NCBI GenBank assembly: GCA_014529385.2
Contig: CM043944.1
Span: forward strand, 179,929,240-179,993,239
DNA from: Adiantum capillus-veneris
Lineage: Eukaryota > Streptophyta > Polypodiopsida > Polypodiales > Pteridaceae
Direction of reading: 5' to 3'
DNA: 64,000 nucleotides
A program made the position numbers and the translations under genes. Below the pieces are notes generated by a model. That model did no database searches. It was not told the origin of the DNA and saw only the letters and a program-made list of their open reading frames with translations. Numbering within the stretch: position 1 is the stretch's first letter; each line of letters opens with the position of its first letter. Below are positions 9,001 to 17,106 of the stretch, piece after piece.

Positions 9001-11259
9001 GACCCATTCTGAATCTTCTACTGGGTATATGAATCCTGCTTCTAAGAGTCTCTTCACCTCAGACAACAGTGCATTTTGTTGCACAACTCCGAATCTTCTT
9101 AGTTTTTGTACCACTGGCTTGCTCCCTTCTTTTAGATGGATATGATGCTTCACTGCAGTGACACCTGTAATGTGAGTGTAATCAGAAATAAACAATGATG
9201 CATGCTTCTTGAGAACATTTACATAACCCTCCTTTTCTTCTTCCTTTATATCCTTGGATAACATCTCCTCTAGGCTGGCATCCCACACATTCTCCATTTG
9301 GATCCTTGGGTTGTCTTCTGATGAGGTAGTTTCCTTTATGGTGACGCCCATGACTTCGAGAGTGCTATCACTCTCTTCACTTGAACTCTCTTCCTCGTCC
9401 ATGGATGAGGAGCATCCACTTGAGCTCCACTCATCAGCTGACGTCTCTAGTTCAAGGTTCTCTTGTCGCCCATTCTTTAGGTTATAAACCACCTTCCGAC
9501 TATGGCCACCCATGCGAGGCCTCAACTCCAAGTCTCCTGTTGCCCAATCTTGCCTAGCTCCTATACCCATGAGCCAAGGTCGTCCTAAAATAAGGGGGTA
9601 TCCTTCTCCCTTTACTGGCATCACATAAGCATCAACCTCTGTAGTGATTCCAAAAACAGAAACTCTCAAAGCTTTCACTACACCCACACAAGTGACAGAG
9701 ACATTATTGGCCATTTTTGCCCTAAAGTTTGATGATTCCATTACCTCTAAACCCAATTGATGCATTAGCTTTTCTGTCATGACACAAACCTCTGCTCCAC
9801 TGTCAATGTAAGTTTTTGGAATCCGTTGTCCCTTGATTTGAGCCTCCACCAAAGGCACTATATCCTTGAGACCATATGCTTTGATTACACTTACTAGCTT
9901 ACTTCGCTTTGCCCTCGTGCTCACCATTTTTGACCATTGTCGTCGAAGCTTTGGGGAGATATGAAGTAGTTGTGGCCAAGTAATCTTTGGTCCTTGAGAA
10001 CTCACATCAGCTGTCAAGTCATAAGGTTGTGTCCGAGATCCCATAGGGAAATCAGAGATGTCAATTTGAGACCTAGTACGGGTCTTTCTCTTCTTGGCTT
10101 CATCTTTAGTTGCTCGAGATGTACTTGCTTCATTGCTTGCATCCTTGCTTGTTTCTTTACCTACTTCATCCTGGACACGCACACGTTTGATAGGCATTGT
10201 AGCCACTTCATCTATCTTCATCTTCCCTTTAGCTATTTCTTCCTGGTTGCTTCTGCCCTTGAGGACCTCCTCCATCCTTATGATGCTCACATTTGGTTGA
10301 GTAGCAGGGGCTTGAGCTTGAGCACGAGGTGGCTGCAAAATTTGAGGTTGCGGTTGCTCTTGTGCTTGAGCTCTAGCACGGGGTGGACTTACTTGTTGTC
10401 GAGGACCTCTGACAGGGTAGTCATATCTTCTGGGATGAGGGCAATTATACATGCCGTGGCCAATTTCCCTACAATTGTAACACAACATTTCCCTTGCTTG
10501 ACGTCGCATTGGTGGCCGATTCCCACCATTTCCCTCAATAGGCCTCCTTACACCCTGCACAAGATTTACTCTCAACCCCTCTAGCTGGTTTGTGAGATTG
10601 TTTATTTGTTGGAGCATATCTTCTTGTTGACCTCTATTGAGGTCTGGTGCATTAGGCACATTTGGAGGTATGTGAGAAGCTTCCATAGTTGTGATATTGC
10701 CTCCCAAAGCTAGCTGGCCAGCTTGGGCTTGATAGAGAATCTTTCTATTCTTTTCCCTAGCAATTCTTAAGGCATCTTCAAAAGCATTTGGAAATTTGCC
10801 CTTTACCTTCTCCCTTAGCAAGGGGTACAAACCTGAGATAAATCGATCCTTTTGGAGGCAATTGGGAGCTCGCTCACCAGGGTTTAGTGAGTCTGACCAT
10901 TGCCCCCAAAGTTTCAGAAAACCTTCCTCATAGGTTGCATAACCATGAGGGTCAACTTGATGAAGGGATAGAAGTCGTTGCCATAGTTCTTCTGCCGAAT
11001 TGGCTCGTTGAAATCTTCGTAGGAAAGCCACCTTCAATCCCTCCCAATCAATTCTTTGGGTTGGATCTAGAGCCTGGAACCATACCCTAGCTTCTTCTTT
11101 GAGCACCAAAGGAAAAGCTCTCAATTTCAATGCTTCGTCATCCCTCCCGGAGACAAGGAAAGCCATCTCCAAGTTATCCAAAAAATCCCCAGCATTTTCC
11201 CCACTACGCCCGAAAAAATTTGGGAAAGCCATCATAAAAGTGGGTTGCCTTCCTCTCAA
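6076..11259 (-). CDS. Gag-Pol polyprotein of a Tat-lineage Ty3/gypsy element
   Basis: One open frame of 1727 residues. Gag lies at about 12-190 and a CCHC knuckle at C260-C263-H268-C273. Retropepsin has DSG at 486-488 and ILGRPW near 557. Reverse transcriptase spans about 740-970 with FIDD at 868-871 in place of the usual YxDD. The gypsy RNase H at about 1008-1130 has lost its first catalytic Asp (VNPSVGEEAIG). A second, archaeal-type RNase H spans about 1157-1285 with D1162, E1201, D1227 and D1277 in place. Integrase has an HHCC zinc finger (two His between 1369 and 1379, then C1407 and C1410) and a D1438, D1498, E1534 core with DD35E spacing. A C-terminal basic domain ends the protein. No chromodomain is seen. 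No stop or frameshift is seen. The protein copies and integrates the element in virus-like particles. Translation may start upstream of the first Met, because the leader frame overlaps it by 4 bases. Confidence 0.95.
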   Translation of the reverse strand: MRGRQPTFMMAFPNFFGRSGENAGDFLDNLEMAFLVSGRDDEALKLRAFPLVLKEEARVWFQALDPTQRIDWEGLKVAFLRRFQRANSAEELWQRLLSLHQVDPHGYATYEEGFLKLWGQWSDSLNPGERAPNCLQKDRFISGLYPLLREKVKGKFPNAFEDALRIAREKNRKILYQAQAGQLALGGNITTMEASHIPPNVPNAPDLNRGQQEDMLQQINNLTNQLEGLRVNLVQGVRRPIEGNGGNRPPMRRQAREMLCYNCREIGHGMYNCPHPRRYDYPVRGPRQQVSPPRARAQAQEQPQPQILQPPRAQAQAPATQPNVSIIRMEEVLKGRSNQEEIAKGKMKIDEVATMPIKRVRVQDEVGKETSKDASNEASTSRATKDEAKKRKTRTRSQIDISDFPMGSRTQPYDLTADVSSQGPKITWPQLLHISPKLRRQWSKMVSTRAKRSKLVSVIKAYGLKDIVPLVEAQIKGQRIPKTYIDSGAEVCVMTEKLMHQLGLEVMESSNFRAKMANNVSVTCVGVVKALRVSVFGITTEVDAYVMPVKGEGYPLILGRPWLMGIGARQDWATGDLELRPRMGGHSRKVVYNLKNGRQENLELETSADEWSSSGCSSSMDEEESSSEESDSTLEVMGVTIKETTSSEDNPRIQMENVWDASLEEMLSKDIKEEEKEGYVNVLKKHASLFISDYTHITGVTAVKHHIHLKEGSKPVVQKLRRFGVVQQNALLSEVKRLLEAGFIYPVEDSEWVSPVVVRPKKNGKWRVCVDYKPLNAATKRDHFPLPFQDEILNEVAGHERYTVCDGYSGYFQIHIAEEDQKKTTFITPWGCFAFRVMPFGLTNAPATFQRFMNMVFQPYFGKSIRVFIDDFCIYSSKSMHLGKIDEGFTRLAKLGGQLNKDKCHIGESKVTLLGHVVSIDGIEVDPEKIETLLNLPSPTSIKQLISFLQKLRYLSRFIHLLSQVIFPLQQLTRQETLVWSEESEGHFREIKKMLGSLPVILQPCWEETFFVNPSVGEEAIGAALLQKDPKTSFMRPVYFASRLMENTEKAYTLMEQLVLALMFAVTKFRPYLLPKRFVIITVEDMFPYALQHMEISDKIAKWVVRLQEFDYTIQVERTTRACLADILTNKCYEKVCHLKRKELPPPPALEALVNAYSLYFDGAYKRTKDKAAAGIVVLSPLGERIHGEGITLEDVHSNNEAEYHALIHGLCWCLDNSIKRLNAFGDSMLLVRQMQGTWACKNARLSTKMREAKALMRRFREAQVHHVPRDQNKDADHLASSKLNESIVGAVAIKLPLQQGKEDLEDIMHILEQGEAPKHLNAGERRWLARKATRYRIVNDDLYCLGKDSVLRRVPLKSEIEEILKACHDDMCGGHFAHDVTSRKVLQAGFTWPSLHRDVKYWCQTCDECQKAGPRRLIAEPQNPIKVYGPFEKWGIDAIGPLPRTQSGKEYIIMGVDYMTRWAEAMPTNRITAKDVSQFIFDHICCRFGTPLEILSDRGPGFRADLVGELMKKLNIQHQHSTPYYPQCNGLVEKVNGIICKILTKQVQARRQDWDKHLNGALWAYRTSFKTTLGYTPFHLVYGKEALLPIEVKLTSLRILGSQVGSQKEKVHQRIMDLERLQLDREEAINHYSQEAEKRREKFNKKLASKDIKKGSLVLRYDNRFDTRKDGKFLFRWEGPFLVTKKFKNGSYRLQDIDGKVHKTRTNGWRLKPYHIRIRSAQDQRK

Positions 11260-11468
11260 TATAGCACAAAGATGAAAACGTCTAGGCCCAAATCATATCT
11301 TATTAAGGGTAGAATAAATGGATTGATAGATGCATTAATCTCAGCTAGACGATGAGGGCCTAGTAAGTCCCTTATAATGTTTTGGAACCTAAGCTTTGTG
11401 CTAGCTATTATATGCACAGTTTGTCTAGCAAGAGGTTGGAAAGGTCCATATAAATCCCTATGATTCAT
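11256..11468 (-). CDS. Leader ORF 2 of the Tat element (peptide module copy)
   Basis: A 70-residue frame whose stop overlaps the polyprotein start by 4 bases (stop ends at 11256, Met begins at 11259). It has the module also seen in the next ORF upstream: a G-P-H-R-L-A-E-I-N stretch, INPFILPLIRYD, and an ending DVFIFVLY before the stop. No known family was recognised. The overlap would allow reinitiation or frameshifting onto Gag-Pol, but nothing in the sequence proves that it is translated. Confidence 0.45.
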   Translation of the reverse strand: MNHRDLYGPFQPLARQTVHIIASTKLRFQNIIRDLLGPHRLAEINASINPFILPLIRYDLGLDVFIFVLY

Positions 11469-11477
11469 GGAGTATGC

Positions 11478-11687
11478 TTAAAGCAAGATGAAGATGTGAA
11501 CATCAAAAGATACATTATACTCCAAAATAGGAAATATTATAGGGTCAGGGGACAACAATATCTCTCTCAACCTCTCAGCTCCAAAATAGAAGACCAATCT
11601 TTGTTGGAAAAAAATCTTCCTATCAATGCGCACATTCACCCTAATATTCTGAATTGATTGAAAGTTGTGGAAAATGGGATTATTCAT
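11478..11687 (-). CDS. Leader ORF 1 of the Tat element (peptide module copy)
   Basis: A 69-residue frame with the same layout as the 70-residue ORF that follows it 9 bases downstream. It has RIDRKIFFQQRLVFYFG, then AERLREILLSPDPI, and ends SFDVHIFILL then stop. A third and fourth copy lie in the + strand leader at 2024-2438 and keep the same order. Function is unknown. The similarity at peptide level across two elements, each copy ending at a stop, is unusual for untranslated leader and may reflect a structured RNA or a duplicated small gene. Confidence 0.45.
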   Translation of the reverse strand: MNNPIFHNFQSIQNIRVNVRIDRKIFFQQRLVFYFGAERLREILLSPDPIIFPILEYNVSFDVHIFILL

Positions 11688-11720
11688 TGGTGCATTAATT
11701 ACAACCTTCCATGAAGCACT

Positions 11721-12224
11721 TCATTGAAGTTGAGCTCTCTTGGATCCCACCATTTGAGAGATGCGAAGAATTTGCTCACCGGTGATTAGCCTAGCTTTGG
11801 TGTGACCATCTTCAGCTTTGTAGAGTTCATAGGGTTCGATGGCTACCCTCTCAACCACCTTGAGCCTTCTTGCTAGTAGTAGTTGGAGTGCATCACCATA
11901 TGTAGCCTCTTGCCAGTACCGCACCCCATTGATGTGTAGCTCCCCCTCCAAAAACTTGTTAATACCCGAGTTTGAGAGTGCTTTCACCACCTGAAGTCGA
12001 GGCTTCAAAGGAAGTGTCTTCACACTAGCCACAAAGCACTCAACAGAGTTTTTTGACCTAGGGACTTGATGATTACAAGATTTTCCTTGAAGCAAAGAAG
12101 GGTGTGTGTAGTTAACTCTCTTTACCCACATACATGCCGTTTGTAGATAAAGACGCTTCTTCTCTCGAGCTTCTTGGGGAGACCATAGTGGAAGTCTTGG
12201 AGAATTTGATGGATCTTCCTTCAT
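11721..12224 (-). CDS. 167-residue leader ORF of unknown function
   Basis: This ORF starts about 30 bases after the primer-site region and is the first sizeable frame of the Tat RNA. Residues 100-167 look like a folded charged segment (GVRYWQEATYGDALQLLLAR, then an Ile/Arg-rich end), and the first 60 residues are Ser/Pro/Lys-rich. No family was recognised. It lies upstream of gag, the place of extra ORFs in some plant gypsy elements. It may be an N-terminal Gag extension, an accessory protein or a chance frame. Confidence 0.4.
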   Translation of the reverse strand: MKEDPSNSPRLPLWSPQEAREKKRLYLQTACMWVKRVNYTHPSLLQGKSCNHQVPRSKNSVECFVASVKTLPLKPRLQVVKALSNSGINKFLEGELHINGVRYWQEATYGDALQLLLARRLKVVERVAIEPYELYKAEDGHTKARLITGEQILRISQMVGSKRAQLQ

Positions 12225-12252
12225 AGGATTGATAGAGCGCTGCTTGAGAACT

Positions 12253-12269
12253 CCTCAGTGGGGGCACCA
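12253..12269 (-). other. Primer-binding site of the Tat element
   Basis: TGGTGCCCCCACTGAGG on the minus strand begins 5 bases after the CA end of the 5' LTR. It should pair with the 3' end of a tRNA ending CACCA. I did not assign the tRNA. Confidence 0.65.
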
Positions 12270-12274
12270 ATTTA

Positions 12275-12389
12275 TGACGAAGGAAATTTGGAATGGCGGC
12301 CTCTACACCAAAACAAACTCCATTGCGCCACAAGGGAAATGAGATGAGGGCACCACCTAGTCTTGGAAGCGTGGACTAGGACCGCCACA

Positions 12390-12437
<48 letters not shown>

Positions 12438-13712
12438 ACTATGAATGAAGCATTAACCGTGGTGTGTGCACAAGGAATGGATGACTTCAAACACTCCCAA
12501 TACAAATAGCATATAGATTACCAAACAATCACTCAAGGATTAGCCAAGATCACATCAAGCACCCTCACACGCATATACAACGTTTCACTTAATTAACACA
12601 AGTAAAAGGAGGAGAGGTTACTAGCATGAAACAATTTGCACTCTAGGATGTGCAAGAATAGAGTGAATGAATGAGCTTATGGGCTCATGGTGAGTGATAC
12701 AAAGGCTCAATGGGCTGAGGGAGGCTTGAAATTACAAAGGGAAGGCCTCTTTATATAGGAAAGAGAGTGATTAGGAGTGAGGTTAAGATACAAGTGTAAT
12801 TTGTACAAATGAAGCTTGATTAGGGACATTCAACCAATGAAGAAGCTCCTTCCAAGTGATTTGTTGACCAATTAGCTCCATCATCACTTGTGTTGTCTTC
12901 ACTCCTTCCTCCATAACTTGAGTCCAAGAGCTTCCTTATTTTAAAATGTAAAGAATCTACATAAAATCAATACATATCTAGTAATAATAGAAAGGGGTTG
13001 AGTGAGAACTTATGAATTACAACAAGATTAAGCATGACTTGAGAGGTGATTAGAAGAGGAACTTTGATGGGTTTTTGAGCTTGAGAGAGAGGAGGAAGGA
13101 GAGGAGGGTGAGAAGACTAATGGCTGATTTAAAAGAAGGTCTCAATGTGGAAAAGGAAGGGTGTGTGTGTGTAAAGGTAGGGGGGTGGTCTCCACCACAG
13201 TTGAAAAAACTGCCGTCCACCATTTTGGCCATATCTCCTAAACCGTAGATGCAAAAATTATAAAAAAAATATGGCCAGAATCTTCAGCTCGTCAGTTACA
13301 ACTTTGATGAAGACAACTTTTCTTGGATCGGAGTGGAAGTATTTTTTAAAAATTCAACAAAATCATGTGCTTGGTTTCTTCCTTTACCAAGTCTTCCACT
13401 TGGGTCCCATTTGTTTGAATCATCATATGGCTCCAAAGCCATGATGATATGAGCCACTCATGACCCTTGAATCATGGGTGCATGGCTCCACAACCACATC
13501 ATATCTTTTCTTTTCACATTTACATATTTTCCCTTCCCTTTACCACTAGGTTCTCCCTCTACCTTTCACCTCCGGTGAACTAGTCAAGAAAAAATCATTT
13601 TTTTTAAATTTTTCCAAGAGGTTGTTCTCACTCTTTCTTTTATTGTAAACCTCTAGAAGCAAGGAAAACCAACAAAATATGATAAACAAAAATTTGTGAT
13701 AGGCTCGGATCA
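12275..13712 (-). repeat. 5' LTR of the Tat element
   Basis: Partner of 4599-6034, with the same TG...CA ends in element sense. TATATAAA is at 12750-12757 (minus strand) and the (AG)n tract at 12393-12436. This copy drives the element's transcript leftwards. Confidence 0.95.
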
Positions 13713-14621
13713 TCGCTTTTAGATGTGCTAACATCTGAGCACCTATATCCGCAAGCTTCGCTATGGCTTTGTCTAGGGTGGCCTTACCTTGGGATACCTG
13801 AACATTTACAATGGATTTGGTAGTAGATGCACTCTTTTGCATATCCTCCATGGCCTCACTTGTAGGAACTTGCTTCCCACTTTCTCAAGCCTCTTCCTCG
13901 TGTGATGGAGCTAGCATGGCTAATGCACACCACAGGAGCTCTATTGTGCATGTAATCATCTACAATATCAAACCATTTACATGTATATATTCACCAAGGT
14001 TGCATTGTAAGCTTTATCTTCTTTATACTGGATGTAGACTCATTACCACTTCTTGCGACAACATTCACCATCTTTATCAAAATCAGTGTAATATGATGCT
14101 AGACGGACTCCAATCTTTCTCCACAATATAGCCTTGTTTTTTTTGTGGCTTATTAATTCATCATTTAAGCCTCCCCTAATGTGTACAAGTTGTTCTACCC
14201 AATAGTCTTTCCATAGTGATTTTCTCTTTCCCTCCTTCTCTTCTAGGTTTATCTTTGGAACTTTGCTTTTTGATGCCTTGCTTTCCTTGGGAGGGTCATC
14301 GAAAGCACACTAATCACCTCCTCTCTTGCGTGGCTTGGTGGCCTTCACTAGCTTCATTGCATCAGCATTAATGGTCTCCTTGGGGACACATCCCTTTTTA
14401 GTAGATGCAATGGGCGGACTTGGGGTTTTATAGGAGGACATATGTCTAACTAGTGGTGCATGCGCATGGAGGTTGTTGTCTACGACATGCATTGGTGATA
14501 GACAAGCAAACGGACTAGGCACCGGGCTAGGCGACCGGAGTGAAACCATCTCAAGGGGCATGCTATTGAAAAAAAGGGGATGCATTAAGCTATGTAAATG
14601 CATAGAAAGAGTGTGATGCAT
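13713..14621 (-). pseudogene. Myb/SANT-like (trihelix-type) DNA-binding ORF, decayed and split
   Basis: The minus-strand frames read in order: a Ser/Pro/His-rich start (14621-14310) with one stop, then a basic linker, then a Myb/SANT-like domain. That domain has a leading SLWKDYWVEQL, a middle NKAILWRKIGVRLAS and a final CCRKKW, which are the three Trp-anchored helices of trihelix-type proteins. A tandem TAA TGA follows the third helix, more stops come next, and an open stretch (13851 downwards) runs into the Tat insertion. The rest is at 4443-4598. The parent protein would bind DNA as a transcription factor, or as the Myb-like partner of a PIF/Harbinger transposase. The sequence does not decide between them. 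Confidence 0.6.
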
Positions 14622-15535
14622 GCAATGTGTTGTCGTTGTACTCTAGTCGAGAGTCGGCTTGAGAGAATTGTTGGGAATCCATGGCGTCCTACATCAAAAC
14701 AGTCTTTGTGAACTTCATAATTTTAATGATAGCAAGGTAGAAACAAAATGCACCAAACTCTCACAAAGCAATCATAAAGTGAGGGAATGAGCAGCTCCAC
14801 TCTACACCGTGAACAATTAGCCTAATGAAACACCATAGAACTCTACCCGTTTTCTCTACATCATCAACCTTGAAAATGAAGCACTGTATTAATCATGTTG
14901 TGCATTACCTATAAGATATACAGTAGAGGCAACCAACGCAGCAACCGTCGGCTCAGCAATAGCTCTTTCCACCCTCGCACTGTCGATGGCAGTTAGGTTC
15001 AGAAGCGAACTTCCAGCAGCTCTGCCTCCACCTTGGGACTGTCAAAACAACAACACCGATAGGGACTCATGAGCTGCAGCAACAACTATCAGACACCAGA
15101 CATGTCTTGGCAAGGAGCGTAGCTAGCAGCCTCGGGCAAGCAGAGACATCGATAAATGGAGGGATATATAGGAAGAAAGCAAGCAGAGGGAGGGAGGGAG
15201 AGAATAGGAGCCGGAGCTCGAGATCTTGCTACGAGTTGGCACATTGTAGGAGAAGAAATACCATTGCTCCTAATTTATATTTCGCACGGCAAGCACGCTT
15301 GTGATTGGATAGAGGTGGATGGTCCACACGCTTCGGACACTTTCACTCCAAGGTTGGACGTCTCAGTCTGCCACGATGGCATGGCCAGCACGGTGTCCGT
15401 GTGCCGTCTGAATTGCCTCTCGCTTGGCCGTAGTGAGAACGCATCCTTGAGAAGCTTGCTGATATTTTGACTTGGCTTGCTTACCCTGCTTTTCGACGCA
15501 TCGAAGCGGCATAACCGTAAAGAGGACCAGGGACA
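14622..15535. other. Unassigned stretch upstream of the RD-repeat region
   Basis: Nothing recognisable as a gene or element. Short frames exist on both strands (for example 15107-15304 and 15156-15470) but match no family known to me. It could hold the promoter of the F-box locus. Confidence 0.4.
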
Positions 15536-15770
15536 TGGAGAAGGAGGGCAGCGGCAGGGGCAGGGACAGGGATAGAGAGAACGAGCACAAGGGCTCGCAG
15601 GACATGGAGAAGGAGAGCAGGGGCAGGGGCAGGGACAGGGACAGAGAGAAGGAGCACAAGGGCTCGCACAGGGATAGGGACGGGGACAGGGAGAAGGAGA
15701 GCAGGGGCAACGGCAGGGGCAGGGACAGGGACAGAGACAGAGAGAAGAAGCACAACGGCTCGCAAAGGGC
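15536..15770 (+). repeat. Arg/Asp/Lys-rich minisatellite before the F-box remnant
   Basis: Degenerate repeats of GGGACAGGGACAGAGAGAAG-like blocks separated by GAGCACAAGGGCTCGCA-like blocks, with a higher-order period of roughly 65-75 bases. Read on the + strand they give RGRDRDRE and KEHKGS peptides inside an open frame at 15472-15840. That frame's stop overlaps the F-box ATG at 15837. Whether the frame is translated is unclear. Its antisense gives Ser/Leu/Pro repeats, which I ignore. Confidence 0.75.
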
Positions 15771-15836
15771 GAAGCTTGCCTGGCAAAGGACAGGAAGAGG
15801 GACAGGGCCAGGGAGAATCTGCATTGTCATCTTGAC

Positions 15837-17106
15837 ATGAAAGGTAATAAGTGCTGGCGGTGGCCGGAGGCCAAGAAGAAGAGATGGGTGCCTCAGCTAG
15901 ATCTTATTATGCCCAGCATTGGGCCGCTGCCTCCGGATGTGCTAGTTGAGCAAGTATTCTCACGGCTGTCTGTGCGCGAGCTTTGCCAGCTTCGGTGTGT
16001 TTGCAAGGCCTGGAGTTTGGTGTTGGGGGCAGGAGAGTCCTTGCCAGACAATCCAAGGAATCATGGTTCTTGATGCGCTCTATGATGCTAGAGCCCCCGA
16101 GAGGTAAGCGCACCCTTACTGCTTGGAGCAGCCATAGCCAGGCTTGGTGCACCCCTGTTCCAATCTCTTCAGCTGATGCCAAATTGTCATGTTTCCTCGG
16201 TGGCTTGATTGGGAAAACCTCTGTGCGGATTATGATTATCCCGGCTGCTTCCACATTATGGCCTCTGCTGGTGGTTTGATTTGCACCATTGTCAATGATC
16301 CGTGTGCTTCAATTGTTGTCTTCAACTGCTTCACAGGCTCCGTGAGGCTGCTCCCCAATCCTCTCTCTGCTTTCAATCACCTCCCGATGGTTAAGGTGAG
16401 CATGGCCATTGACAATCAGGACCCGCTCCATTATCATGTGATGGTGATGAAAAAATTCTTTAGAGGGGGCTACATGGATCCTGAGGTACCCTTTGAGGTT
16501 TTTGATTCAAGAAGTGGAAGCTGGAAGGTGGGGTCATCTCCCATGACCAAGTGTTCTTCGACCGCCCGCGGGCTCAAGGTGGCAGATGGCGATCTTTTTA
16601 AGTGCCTTTATCACTCCGATGGCATGATGGATGTAATGGCATACCATGTGGCAGAGGATGCGTGGAGCTATGTGCAGGTACCTCTTGTTTCTAATGATCC
16701 TGATCCTGAAGCCATGGAAAGGGACCTTAGTATGTGCTGGTCTACCCCTAGCTTTCTTAGTTGTGCAGGGAGACTCTTCATCGGGCGCTTATTGGTGGTG
16801 AAGGGCCGCCCTGTTGGATTTGAGGTATGGGAGCTGCAATTCAGCGCCTTGAGAACTGGCACCTTGGTTGAGGTGGCAAGAACCCTTGAGCATCTCTTTG
16901 AGTCGTACGATCCTTGCTCGCGCTTTAGGACCCTTACAGGAGAGGGATATGTTTTCTTTTTGCAGTCGCAAGACGTAGTTTTTGGGAAAAGCCCCGTCCT
17001 TGTGTATGACCTTGCTCGGAACTCATGGTATGTAGTGCCTTGTGGGCCAATTGAAGATTGCATGGTGGTCTACAACCCGAGACCAAGTTTGCTTTGTTAT
17101 GGTTGA
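15837..17106 (+). pseudogene. F-box protein (F-box/kelch-like) pseudogene
   Basis: The first frame (15837-16073) holds an F-box of about 40 residues (LPPDVLVEQVFSRLSVREL, then CQLRCVCKAW), which would bind Skp1 in an SCF ubiquitin ligase. The reading then changes frame: ESWFLM, YDARAPER and TLTAWSSHSQAW each lie in a different frame from the piece before. The last 305 codons (16189-17106) are open and hold the C-terminal region typical of plant F-box/kelch proteins (CFTGSVRLLPNP, FEVFDSRSGSWKVG, LVYDLARNSWYVVP). A GTAAGC at 16104 looks like a donor site, but splicing to the CAG at 16172 leads straight to a stop. No intron therefore repairs it, and at least four shifts are needed. It is probably dead, though the C-terminal half is well kept. 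Confidence 0.75.

Larger units (their letters stand above)
4599..13712 (-). mobile_element. Complete Tat-lineage Ty3/gypsy retrotransposon
   Basis: A complete 9.1-kb element on the minus strand. Its parts are a 5' LTR (12275-13712), a primer site (12253-12269), a leader with small ORFs, one polyprotein ORF (6076-11259), a polypurine tract (6035-6047) and a 3' LTR (4599-6034). It is flanked by a 4-bp duplication (TCGC at 4595-4598 and 13713-13716 on the + strand). The LTRs differ by only a handful of single-base changes and (AG)n length, so the insertion is recent. The second, archaeal-type RNase H domain places it in the Tat lineage. The long open polyprotein suggests that it, or its source copy, may still be mobile. 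It interrupts a Myb/SANT-like frame. Confidence 0.95.

Noticed and set aside
9970-10584. 204-codon + strand frame inside the Tat element
   Set aside because: It lies antisense to gag and its zinc-knuckle linker and has no domain. It is a shadow of the polyprotein.
15363-15830. Minus frames rich in Ser-Leu-Pro
   Set aside because: They are the antisense of the Arg/Asp minisatellite, so they are low-complexity and not a gene.
16104-16172. Possible 69-bp intron (GTAAGC...TTCAG) in the F-box locus
   Set aside because: Splicing there leads directly to a TGA in the joined frame, and the region reads as F-box coding in another frame. It does not repair the gene.
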